In this document: positions 1 through 5,128 of the stretch, in pieces
How the letters are laid out: each line of letters begins with the position of its first letter
Numbering within the stretch: position 1 is the first letter of the stretch
IMG/VR virus record: IMGVR_UViG_3300030104_005078
Location: 1 to 20,259 of that record
DNA: 20,259 bases
Origin: a virus
Reading direction: 5' to 3' (one strand)
Translations under genes and position numbers: made by a program
Notes under the pieces: generated by a model
The model's database searches: none
The model's input: the letters and a program-made list of their open reading frames with translations, nothing else
Told to the model about the DNA's origin: nothing

Positions 1-300
1 CTTTTGTTTTATTCAAAAATAAAAAAAGTATGTGTTAAAGATTTAAATGAATCGTTACATAAACAAAATCATTCTTCATTAAGTAGACTTGCTTCATCAC
101 TTGAAAAAAAAGGATTAATTAATAAAGAGAGAAATGGTCAAAACGTGTATTTAACTTTATCTCAAAAAGGATTAGATTATTTAAACAAATTATATTATTC
201 ATATAATATGCAAAATATAGATGATACAAAATTTAATACTACAGCTAATGAAGAAATAGTTAAAATTTTAGAGAGATACCATGATAAAAAGGTAGCGTAA
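1..300 (+). CDS. Winged-helix (MarR-like) DNA-binding protein, 5' partial
   Basis: The frame is open from the first base of the window, so the true start lies upstream; a TTG at position 4 is in frame but is probably just an internal Leu codon. The pattern SSLSRLASSLEKKGLI, then a basic turn (NKERNGQN), then VYLTLSQKGLDYL is the recognition helix, beta wing and following helix of a MarR-type winged helix, at about residues 24-60 of the visible part. The C-terminal third is polar and unassigned. The stop is followed directly by the ATG of the next gene, so it sits at the head of the visible early operon. It is probably a transcriptional regulator of phage or host genes. The fold call is from motif reading only, and the target is unknown. 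Confidence 0.6.
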   Translation, partial: LLFYSKIKKVCVKDLNESLHKQNHSSLSRLASSLEKKGLINKERNGQNVYLTLSQKGLDYLNKLYYSYNMQNIDDTKFNTTANEEIVKILERYHDKKVA

Positions 301-459
301 ATGAAAGTTGGGGATATAGTAAAACATAAAGAGCAAGATATAGAGGGTAAAATAATTGAAGATTATGGTCATACAGTTGTTATTATTGATGAAACTTTAG
401 AAATTACTGATAATAGATTGGAATTTAGAAAATCAGATTTAGAAGAGGTAAAAAAATGA
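301..459 (+). CDS. 52-residue hypothetical protein, SH3/KOW-like
   Basis: The ATG abuts the TAA of the upstream gene, and the TGA overlaps the next ATG (ATGA), so it is translationally coupled on both sides. The protein begins MKVGDIVKHKEQDIEGKIIE, followed by short alternating beta-like stretches (HTVVIID, EFRKSDLEEV). The pattern 'VGDxVxxK...GxI...' resembles small SH3/KOW-type barrels, which often bind nucleic acid or protein. That similarity is weak and is an inference. The gene is below the usual ORF length cutoff but is well supported by its packing and codon use. Confidence 0.6.
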   Translation: MKVGDIVKHKEQDIEGKIIEDYGHTVVIIDETLEITDNRLEFRKSDLEEVKK

Positions 460-1175
460 TTAAGGGGAGTGCAGAATTAAGAAAATATACTACTATCTAT
501 CCTAAAACAGTATATACTATAAATTCAATAGAGGATTATGGGGCTTATGGTAGTAAACTATTAAAACAATCTAATAATACAAAACTTGGTAAAGTTGTTG
601 CTAGAGGTAAATTTGTTAAAAAGCCTCTTTATTCTTTAAGTTTAGTTGAGCGTGAGATGGGTTGCCCTAAAAGTTGTCATCATTGGCATAGTTGCTATGG
701 CAATAATATGCCTTTTGCTCATAGGTTTAGAACTGATGATGATTTAATTTTTACTTTAATATTAAGGAATGAAATATTTGCTTTACTTAAAAAACATAAA
801 TTTGGTATTCATATAAGACTTCATGTACTAGGGGATTTTTTTAGTAAAGAATATGTTAATTTTTGGTATATAATATTAAAGTTATATCCTAAAGTTAGCA
901 TTTATGGTTATACAGCCCATAGTCCAAAAAGTATGTTAGGTAAAAAAATAAAAAATGTCATTAATAAAATTGGTTTTGATAGATTTGCTATTAGGTTTTC
1001 TAATGCTAACGTAGAATTGTCAGCTAACAGCACTGAATATAAACCTAGACTTTTAAAAAATGTCAGTCTAAACCCCACTATATGCCCTGAACAGGAAGAC
1101 AAGGTTGCTAACTGTGTTTCCTGTGGTCTTTGTTGGAATTCTAATGCTAAACAAATTTTATTTAAAACACACTAA
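456..1175 (+). CDS. GP88-like cysteine-rich phage protein
   Basis: The 239-residue protein has seven cysteines in two groups: Cys70, Cys74 and Cys80 (CPKSCHHWHSCYG) and Cys210, Cys220, Cys223 and Cys226 (CPEQ...CVSCGLCW). Between them lie HIRLHVLGDFFS (about 119-130) and the strand/loop IYGYTAHSP (149-157). This layout, with a CxxxC...CYG head, an HVxGDFFS core and a CPEQ...CxxCGxCW tail, matches the phage 'gene product 88' family, which is found in many actinophages and marine phages and has no established function. The cysteine sets look able to hold an Fe-S cluster or zinc, so a redox or radical-type enzyme is possible, but this is inference. It starts in an ATGA overlap with the 52-residue gene and is followed by a hypothetical and the DUF932 gene. 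Confidence 0.7.
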   Translation: MIKGSAELRKYTTIYPKTVYTINSIEDYGAYGSKLLKQSNNTKLGKVVARGKFVKKPLYSLSLVEREMGCPKSCHHWHSCYGNNMPFAHRFRTDDDLIFTLILRNEIFALLKKHKFGIHIRLHVLGDFFSKEYVNFWYIILKLYPKVSIYGYTAHSPKSMLGKKIKNVINKIGFDRFAIRFSNANVELSANSTEYKPRLLKNVSLNPTICPEQEDKVANCVSCGLCWNSNAKQILFKTH

Positions 1176-1180
1176 AAAAT

Positions 1181-1435
1181 ATGATAAAAAATAGCAAGCT
1201 ACAATTTACTATATCTACTAAAGATTTAATAAAATATGGATATGGACTACAGGATAATATTATTAGATTTACAATTCCTACAGTAAATCCAAATATACAA
1301 GCAGAATTAAGAATAGAAATTGAAAGTATAAATACATTTAAAATAAAAAATATGTTTGTATCTAATATAATTTCTGATAAAGAGAATTTATTGCAATTCA
1401 GCAATAAAACAAATCGCATTAAACAAGGGAGTTAA
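1181..1435 (+). CDS. 84-residue hypothetical protein
   Basis: This gene lies five bases after the GP88-like stop and one base before the DUF932 start. The first half is hydrophobic and beta-like (LQFTISTKDLIKYGYGLQDN, then IIRFTIPTVNPNIQAEL); the C-terminal 25 residues are polar and lysine/asparagine-rich. No domain is recognised. No clear Shine-Dalgarno sequence precedes the ATG, so translation may depend on coupling to the upstream gene. A reverse-strand ORF over the same bases is the shadow; the forward one fits the operon direction and spacing. Confidence 0.55.
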   Translation: MIKNSKLQFTISTKDLIKYGYGLQDNIIRFTIPTVNPNIQAELRIEIESINTFKIKNMFVSNIISDKENLLQFSNKTNRIKQGS

Positions 1436-1436
1436 A

Positions 1437-2447
1437 ATGCATATACAACATAATAATTTATTGGATGTTTCAGCTTTTGATATGCCAATAAAAAGTATTA
1501 CTAACCCAGAAATAATTTTAAAAGATATTAATGGAGTAGAACAAAAAACAACTATGGATGACCAAGTCGTAGTTTATAGACCAGACACTATGGATATTTT
1601 AGGGCGTTCACGTTCTAAAAAATACAAAATAGTTGAGCCTACAGAATTATATTCAGCTCATGCAAAAAAACTACTAGAACAAAAAGATTTACCTCTATCT
1701 GATGTAATAGTTGATGATTATGTATATGAGGGAGGGCGTAAACAAAAAAGAACTGTTACTTTTCCAAGTTTAACAAAAAGAATTGAAAATAGTGAAGTAG
1801 CTATGAGAAGTGACATTTTTAATTCAGTTGATATGTCTTGGATGTATCAAGCTTTTGCAGGGGCTTATAGGGACTTATGCAGAAATTCCCTTGTTTTTGG
1901 TGGTCAACGTATGTATCATATTAAACAAAAACATACTACAGGCTTAAATGTGTTATCTACGCTAAAATCAGTTGGAAATACTTTTCAATTATTTAATGAA
2001 AATTCAGAACTTATGGATAAGATGTTAAAGCAGGAAATAAGCCTAAAAACTATGGCTCATATTTTAGCTAATAATATCTGTAAGAAAAAAGAGAATAGCA
2101 AAAAATTATTAGATGACACAAGTATTTCTGTTAATTATAAATTACTAGATTATTTTATTGACAAGATAGAGCAAGAATCTGGAAATTTAGGTTATACTGT
2201 CTGGAATTTATATAATGCTCTTACTCATTGGAGTACACACATTGATGATACTTTTGAACGCCTAGATGATAAGGGAGTAGCAAAAGAAATTAAAATGAGT
2301 AGAGCAGGTTCAAAAGAGCATACAGCACGTACTAAAAGAGAAGATAAAGTACGTGAATTTATGAATGGTGAAGATTGGGCTAATTTATTAAATAATACCT
2401 ATATTTTCACTAGCCTTCATCCTAATATACAAGAACGATTAAACTAA
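1437..2447 (+). CDS. DUF932 phage/plasmid-like protein
   Basis: The protein has 336 residues. The opening carries VVYRPDTMDILGRSRSKKYK, the familiar 'R.D.g..lGvvs..Y..vq..e' start of DUF932 (phage/plasmid-like protein) proteins, followed by EPTELYSAHAKKLLEQ. The middle has a QAFAGAYRDLCRNSLVFG stretch (about 138-155), corresponding to the family's '...R.vCtNg.v.g' segment. The end (LGYTVWNLYNALTHWSTHID) matches the family's usual C-terminal 'n.w.lyna.T.y' motif. Length is typical. The function of DUF932 proteins is not settled; they occur in phages and plasmids next to replication or recombination genes. The start is supported by an AAGGGAG ribosome-binding site about 6 bases upstream. Confidence 0.8.
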   Translation: MHIQHNNLLDVSAFDMPIKSITNPEIILKDINGVEQKTTMDDQVVVYRPDTMDILGRSRSKKYKIVEPTELYSAHAKKLLEQKDLPLSDVIVDDYVYEGGRKQKRTVTFPSLTKRIENSEVAMRSDIFNSVDMSWMYQAFAGAYRDLCRNSLVFGGQRMYHIKQKHTTGLNVLSTLKSVGNTFQLFNENSELMDKMLKQEISLKTMAHILANNICKKKENSKKLLDDTSISVNYKLLDYFIDKIEQESGNLGYTVWNLYNALTHWSTHIDDTFERLDDKGVAKEIKMSRAGSKEHTARTKREDKVREFMNGEDWANLLNNTYIFTSLHPNIQERLN

Positions 2448-2492
2448 AAATAATGTCAGTAGAATTAATCAAAATGTATATAGGGGGTAAAT

Positions 2493-2570
2493 ATGGGGGA
2501 TTTTATATTAATATTAGGTAGGATATTTTTAGTAATATTAGTTTTTCTTTTACTTACCTTAATTCTTTAA
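2493..2570 (+). CDS. 25-residue single-pass membrane peptide
   Basis: The ATG follows a strong AGGGGG ribosome-binding site at 2482-2487. The product is MGDFILILGRIFLVILVFLL plus five more hydrophobic residues, almost all of which form one transmembrane helix with Asp3 and Arg10 as the only charges. It is the last reading frame before the terminator at 2579-2609. Small membrane peptides of this kind in phages include holins, lysis accessory peptides and superinfection-exclusion factors, but nothing here chooses between them. A similar 24-residue peptide closes the next operon (3330-3404). Confidence 0.5.
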   Translation: MGDFILILGRIFLVILVFLLLTLIL

Positions 2571-2578
2571 ATTTAAAT

Positions 2579-2609
2579 AAAAGCCTACTTTAAAAAGTGG
2601 GCTTTTTTT
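2579..2609 (+). terminator. Rho-independent terminator of first early operon
   Basis: AAGCCTACTT (2581-2590) pairs with AAGTGGGCTT (2595-2604) as ten base pairs including one T-G pair, around a four-base loop. The pairing can be extended by two A-T pairs outside, and a run of seven Ts (2603-2609) follows. It sits 10 bases after the membrane-peptide stop and before the next operon. Confidence 0.9.
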
Positions 2610-2711
2610 ATTTCTTTTTTTCTTGTATAAATCTTAATAAATATGGTAGGAATATTAAAAATTTCAATAATGGTTATTGAAAACAATATTTATAAAAAGG
2701 GAGTTATCAAA

Positions 2712-2888
2712 ATGACTACTAAAAAAGAACTGATAGAAAGAGTAGAGAACTTGGAAATACTTGTTTTTATTCTTATGTACAAAGATAGACCAATACGCCT
2801 AAAGAACGGGCGTGTTATTAATCCACCTGTTAAACAAATTGAAACACCAAAACAATTAAGCTTTTTATTTGGGGGCAATAATGCCTAA
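2712..2888 (+). CDS. 58-residue hypothetical protein
   Basis: I chose the ATG at 2712 (MTTKKELIERVENLEILVFI) because an AAAGGGAG ribosome-binding site lies 8 bases upstream. An in-frame ATG at 2643 would add 23 residues but has no such site. The N-terminal half is a predicted amphipathic or coiled-coil helix (about 3-22); the rest is polar with a short RPIRLKNGRVINPP strand/turn segment. The C-terminal end overlaps the start of the next gene by 8 bases. No family is recognised. It is the first gene of the second early operon. Confidence 0.55.
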   Translation: MTTKKELIERVENLEILVFILMYKDRPIRLKNGRVINPPVKQIETPKQLSFLFGGNNA

Positions 2889-3117
2889 TACACCTTATAT
2901 GACTAAAAAACATTTTACAGTATTGGCTGATGAGTTAGGGCATGATAAATTTTATTATAACAGTAAAATTGCTTATCATGAGAAGCTTACTAGATTAACG
3001 ACTTATTGTGTTAAAACTAATATAAGATTTGATATAGATACTTTTAATAAACGTATCGAACATACTTATAATAGAGTTAAATCAGTAGCAGAAAAGCAGA
3101 TTGGAGGAACTATATGA
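2881..3117 (+). CDS. 78-residue hypothetical protein
   Basis: The ATG at 2881 (MPNTPYMTKKHFTVLADELG) is preceded by GGGGG at 2871-2875, a good ribosome-binding site. An upstream in-frame TTG at 2869 is less likely. The protein is helical and basic (for example NKRIEHTYNRVKSVAEKQIG at the C-terminus) with no recognisable domain. Its content (helix, D/E-rich turn, helix, R/K-rich helix) would fit a small DNA- or protein-binding accessory factor, but this is only a description. It overlaps both neighbours, 8 bases upstream and ATGA downstream. Confidence 0.55.
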   Translation: MPNTPYMTKKHFTVLADELGHDKFYYNSKIAYHEKLTRLTTYCVKTNIRFDIDTFNKRIEHTYNRVKSVAEKQIGGTI

Positions 3118-3329
3118 AAGTAGGGCAATTAATAGATATATTAAATGGTATTCCTAACGATTTAGAAGTATATTTAGATACTGCTGATAGCCCATTTAAT
3201 AAAAGCCTTGGTTCAGTAGCTAAAGAACGTATCACTGGTTATGTAGATGTATTTGATAATGCTGAAATAAAAACAAAGACTATATGTGTTTTACGACAAT
3301 CACAGTTTGAAGCTACTGGGGGGGATTAA
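3114..3329 (+). CDS. 71-residue hypothetical protein
   Basis: It starts in an ATGA overlap with the upstream gene, with GGAGG 6-10 bases upstream. The opening MKVGQLIDILNGIPNDLEVY resembles small phage proteins starting 'MKV.dLi..L...p.d.eV', a helix followed by a first beta strand with a conserved Asp. The rest alternates beta-like and polar segments (ITGYVDVFD, TKTICVLRQS). Function is unknown in that group as well. The stop is directly followed by the ATG of the membrane peptide. Confidence 0.6.
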   Translation: MKVGQLIDILNGIPNDLEVYLDTADSPFNKSLGSVAKERITGYVDVFDNAEIKTKTICVLRQSQFEATGGD

Positions 3330-3404
3330 ATGGTTGATACTTTCATCCTCTATATGCTTTGTATCTGTTTAGGCTTTTTTGTACTTGCTATGTTTTGGAA
3401 ATAA
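3330..3404 (+). CDS. 24-residue single-pass membrane peptide
   Basis: The product is MVDTFILYMLCICLGFFVLA followed by MFWK: an acidic Asp3, one hydrophobic helix containing two Cys, and a C-terminal Lys. A run of seven Gs (3318-3324) gives a strong ribosome-binding site five bases before the ATG, and the ATG directly follows the TAA of the previous gene. It is the last substantial frame of the second operon. Its length, MxDxFIL-type opening and operon-terminal place mirror the peptide at 2493-2570. A role in the host membrane is likely; which role is not visible. Confidence 0.5.
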   Translation: MVDTFILYMLCICLGFFVLAMFWK

Positions 3405-3427
3405 TGCTTATATTTAACTTAATAAAT

Positions 3428-3454
3428 AAAGGAGTGTACAAAATGAACCCATAA
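3428..3454 (+). other. Three-codon mini-ORF with strong ribosome-binding site
   Basis: AAAGGAG (3428-3434) is followed eight bases later by ATG-AAC-CCA and then TAA at 3452-3454. The ribosome-binding site is among the best in the window, yet the frame ends after Met-Asn-Pro. It lies between the membrane-peptide gene and the terminator at 3482-3513. It may be a leader or ribosome-parking element, or a gene start left behind after a deletion. Confidence 0.4.
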
Positions 3455-3481
3455 AATAGACTATTACCTTTCTTATTATAG

Positions 3482-3513
3482 AGCCTCACGCTTGAAGCTG
3501 TGGGGCTTTTTTT
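3482..3513 (+). terminator. Rho-independent terminator of second early operon
   Basis: AGCCTCAC (3482-3489) pairs with GTGGGGCT (3500-3507) with one T-G pair, and an inner GCT/AGC pairing extends the stem to about eleven pairs with a small loop. Seven Ts (3507-3513) follow. It marks the end of the rightward early genes. Read leftward there is no T-run, so it should not stop leftward transcription. Confidence 0.9.
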
Positions 3514-3680
3514 ATTGCTTCTTATTGATATTCTGGGGCTAGTTTACAAGCCTATTGAATTAGCTTTTAAATGACTAGTTATAAGGCTTTTAGAGGTTCA
3601 TATTGTTCGCTAGGGGTATATCAAACAAGCCTTTAAAATTTCGTTAACTAGTCTATAAAATGTCGGCCAAGTTTCCCATG

Positions 3681-3737
3681 CGTGTGGGCGTGCGATTGCC
3701 CCTAATAATAATCGGGTACACCCGAAATATACCCACG
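3681..3737. repeat. GC-rich inverted-repeat block with alternative pairings
   Basis: GTGGG (3684-3688) can pair with CCCAC (3732-3736), enclosing a perfect hairpin TCGGGT-AC-ACCCGA (3712-3725). The same GGG at 3686-3688 can instead pair within GGGC (3686-3689) and GCCC (3698-3701). The two pairings exclude each other. The block is far more GC-rich than its surroundings. It could be a structured RNA, a protein-binding site or part of an origin. Confidence 0.45.
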
Positions 3738-3812
3738 TTAAAACCTAAAATTCTTTGGATTTTCTATTGAAAGTCTTTTTGAGGAATACCCTAAATTTCC
3801 CTATGCGATAAG

Positions 3813-3888
3813 TGTAATTATCGTACATGATAATTGTAATTATCGTACGTTAACTGTAATTATCGTTAGTAATATCCGTAATTAGTCA
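3813..3888. repeat. Phased TGTAATTATCGT repeat array (iteron- or operator-like)
   Basis: TGTAATTATCGTAC occurs at 3813-3826 and again at 3835-3848. TGTAATTATCGT recurs at 3855-3866, and a degenerate copy (GTAATTA core) begins at 3877. Start-to-start spacings are 22, 20 and 22 bases, about two helical turns, which puts all copies on one face of the helix. Two palindromes are built in: CGATAA/TTATCG (3806-3811 and 3818-3823), and GTAC..GATAATT (3823-3835) against AATTATCGTAC (3838-3848). Such arrays bind replication initiators or repressors. Confidence 0.65.
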
Positions 3889-3933
3889 TCTAGCTAGTAT
3901 TTAGTAAGTTATTGAAATATATATATTTTTAGG

Positions 3934-3957
3934 GGGTCACTAGGGTCACCCGGGGTG
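3934..3957. repeat. Tandem GGGTCAC repeat with CACCC/GGGTG dyad
   Basis: GGGTCAC occurs at 3934-3940 and 3943-3949, nine bases apart. The second copy runs into CACCCGGGGTG (3947-3957), an inverted repeat. It lies in the gene-free region in front of the leftward promoter. It could be a binding site or a stem in a leftward transcript. Confidence 0.4.
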
Positions 3958-4062
3958 GTATGGTAATCTGTATACAAAGTGAATAGAATTTTACCAGAAA
4001 TAGGCCATAAACTAGTTGGGTAATCGCTTGATTTAAGGGGTAACCTTATAAATAGATGTAAG

Positions 4063-4077
4063 CCCCCGGGTAGGGGG
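4063..4077 (-). other. G/C hairpin at the predicted 5' end of a leftward transcript
   Basis: CCCCC (4063-4067) and GGGGG (4073-4077) flank a five-base loop. The predicted leftward start site is at about 4079, so this hairpin would form within the first few nucleotides of that RNA. A 5'-terminal hairpin often protects small RNAs from decay. That role here is inference. Confidence 0.4.
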
Positions 4078-4085
4078 TACTTCCT

Positions 4086-4113
4086 ATTATACACCTGTGT
4101 ACCAATTTGTCAA
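4086..4113 (-). promoter_or_regulatory. Leftward consensus sigma70-type promoter
   Basis: On the minus strand TTGACA (4113-4108) is followed by 16 bases ending in GTG and then TATAAT (4091-4086). Both hexamers are perfect, and the spacer length and GTG ending match the two rightward promoters. Predicted start is at about 4079. No coding frame follows: the only long minus-strand frame begins at 4094, upstream of the start site. It is arranged back to back with the rightward promoter; the two -35 elements form an inverted repeat CTTGACAA (4107-4114 and 4143-4150) across a 28-base A/T-rich spacer. Confidence 0.75.
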
Positions 4114-4143
4114 GTAAAAAATAATTTTTTTAATAGAAAAAGC

Positions 4144-4171
4144 TTGACAACTAGTAAATACCGTGTATAAT
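4144..4171 (+). promoter_or_regulatory. Rightward consensus promoter for the late operon
   Basis: TTGACA (4144-4149), a 16-base spacer ending in GTG, and TATAAT (4166-4171). The predicted start is near 4178, within AAAGGGAG (4177-4184), a stretch also found after the promoter at 16421-16448. The A/T-rich block upstream (4115-4142) could act as an UP element for this and the divergent leftward promoter. The first gene starts at 4280, leaving a leader of about 100 bases. Confidence 0.9.
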
Positions 4172-4227
4172 ATAATAAAGGGAGTACAAAACAAGCACAT
4201 ACTTCATCACTTTAATTAGTAGAACAA

Positions 4228-4279
4228 AAAGGGAGATATGGTGCAGTCTGTACTAAGTAATCTCTAGAGGAGAAAATTA
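4228..4279 (+). promoter_or_regulatory. Late-operon leader: hairpin with a nine-codon mini-ORF
   Basis: AAAAGGGAG (4227-4235) precedes ATG 4238 and an in-frame GTG 4241. The frame MVQSVLSNL ends with TAG at 4265-4267, inside the ribosome-binding site AGAGGAG (4266-4272) of the first late gene. GGAGAT (4232-4237) pairs with ATCTCT (4260-4265), and GTGCA with TGTAC inside the loop, so the mini-ORF start lies in a hairpin. The arrangement fits a translational leader coupling to the gene at 4280. Expression of the mini-ORF is not proven. Confidence 0.4.
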
Positions 4280-4534
4280 ATGAATAAAGATAAGATAAAA
4301 AAACTTGTTTCAAGTTTACAAGGTGGAACTGGAGGTAGAACTGTATCTGCTCAAGATATAGCAGCTGCATTCAAGTTTGCATCAGGTAAGGGTAAAAGTC
4401 TATCTGATAAAGATTTTAAAGAAGCTCTTAGAAAGATGATGGGTAAACCAGTACAAAAAAAAGGTAGTCCCCATTTAAAAAAAGGTGGAAAAGCTAAAAA
4501 AATGAAAACCTATAAAAAAGGTGGAAAAGCCTAG
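4280..4534 (+). CDS. 84-residue basic protein with C-terminal GGK motifs
   Basis: First gene of the late operon, with AGAGGAG seven bases before the ATG. The N-terminal 50 residues form helices with a Gly-rich turn (SLQGGTGGR, about 12-20). From residue 56 on the protein is Lys/Gly-rich and carries two KKGGKA copies (about 67-72 and 79-84), the second being the C-terminus. The last codons run GGTGGAAAAGCCTAGTG, where the stop overlaps the GTG start of the terminase small subunit, so the motif may also help ribosome loading for that gene. No family is recognised. The basic tail suggests nucleic-acid contact, and the position just before terminase suggests a packaging-related role; both are inference. 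Confidence 0.65.
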   Translation: MNKDKIKKLVSSLQGGTGGRTVSAQDIAAAFKFASGKGKSLSDKDFKEALRKMMGKPVQKKGSPHLKKGGKAKKMKTYKKGGKA

Positions 4535-4944
4535 TGCATTTACTTCCCCAAAAACAGAAATCTAAAAAAGAACTAACAGAAAAACAAGAAGTATTTGTTA
4601 GTTCCCTTATTGAGAACGGTGGAAGTATACCACAAGCTATGAAAAAAGCAGGGTATGAACCTACTTCACGTTCTTGGTTAGTAAATTCGGTTTCTAACGA
4701 AATAGTAGAACGAACACAGAACTACTTAGCAACCCACGGAATGAAAGCCGCACAGAATTTAATCAATGCATTAGATGAAGACGGAACAACGCCGAAGGGT
4801 GAACTGCGTTTAAAAGCAGCAGAAAGTTTATTAAATAGAATTGGCATAGGCTCTAGAGAGACAGTAGACCATAACGTAACAGCTATACATGGTGTAGTAT
4901 TGTTACCTAATAAAGAAAAAGAGATAATAGTAGAGGATGCCTAA
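4534..4944 (+). CDS. terS: Terminase small subunit (TerS)
   Basis: The 136-residue protein contains LTEKQEVFVSSLIENGGSIP followed by QAMKKAGY (about 14-41), the classic N-terminal helix-turn-helix of phage terminase small subunits ('LT.kQ..Fv..yl..g.n...A...AGY'). The middle (MKAAQNLINALDEDG..TPKGELRLKAAESLLNRIG) matches the family's oligomerisation helices. It recognises phage DNA at the packaging site and recruits the large subunit. It starts at a GTG in a TAGTG overlap and ends overlapping the next ATG by 8 bases. The large subunit lies 356 bases downstream, as expected. Length is at the short end for TerS but complete. Confidence 0.8.
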   Translation: MHLLPQKQKSKKELTEKQEVFVSSLIENGGSIPQAMKKAGYEPTSRSWLVNSVSNEIVERTQNYLATHGMKAAQNLINALDEDGTTPKGELRLKAAESLLNRIGIGSRETVDHNVTAIHGVVLLPNKEKEIIVEDA

Positions 4945-5128
4945 ACCCTTTATAACAACAAAAAGCCCACAATTTCATACTTGGATACGAGAAAAATTTA
5001 ATGAAGAACCATCAGAACTTAAACCCCAACAATTACATAACAAATTTATAGTTTATTTAGCATGGAGAAAAGCACAACCACCCAAGACACAAGAAAAACA
5101 TCAACAATACCATTCGGATATAAATTAG
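4937..5128 (+). CDS. 63-residue hypothetical protein between TerS and TerL
   Basis: The start at ATG 4937 overlaps the end of terS and follows AGAGG within it. The sequence contains TTKSPQFHTWIREKFNEEPS and LKPQQLHNKFIVYLAWRK (about 29-45), a helical, Trp-containing pattern typical of small conserved phage genes. The last 67 bases overlap the next frame. The C-terminal 15 residues (after PPKTQEK) look low in information, so the real product could continue into the next frame by a -1 shift; no classical slippery heptamer is seen. Function unknown. Confidence 0.55.
   Translation: MPKPFITTKSPQFHTWIREKFNEEPSELKPQQLHNKFIVYLAWRKAQPPKTQEKHQQYHSDIN

Larger units (their letters stand above)
3515..4085. 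other. Gene-free regulatory or origin-like region
   Basis: About 570 bases without a credible coding frame on either strand. The base composition is patchy: AT-rich DNA is broken by GC-rich islands at about 3660-3735, 3931-3960 and 4061-4080. Contents listed separately are an inverted-repeat block, a phased repeat array, a doubled GGGTCAC and a G/C hairpin next to a leftward start site. There are also copies of the loose motif CTAGTTATAAGGCTT / CTAGTTTACAAGCCT near 3540-3590 and a matching inverted AAGCCTT near 3629. No tRNA-like fold is seen. Likely roles are replication origin, packaging start, control region or non-coding RNA; the sequence alone does not decide. Confidence 0.6.

Noticed and set aside
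2453-2521. 22-codon frame MSVELIKMYIGGKYGGFYIN-IR overlapping the membrane peptide
   Set aside because: No ribosome-binding site in front of its ATG, and it overlaps a frame that has a strong one.
2643-2711. Longer start for the gene at 2712
   Set aside because: The upstream ATG has no ribosome-binding site, while ATG 2712 has AAAGGGAG at good spacing.
3813-3888. CRISPR-like array
   Set aside because: Repeats are 12-14 bases with 6-10 base gaps, far too short for CRISPR repeats and spacers, and no cas genes are present.
3909-4094. Minus-strand 61-residue frame under the gene-free region
   Set aside because: Its start codon lies upstream of the predicted leftward transcription start (~4079), it has no ribosome-binding site, and its composition (Pro/Leu/Tyr-rich from GC islands) is unlike the other genes.
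3515-4280. tRNA gene or tRNA-derived attachment site
   Set aside because: No cloverleaf or GGTTCGA-type T arm was found and no integrase gene is in the window.
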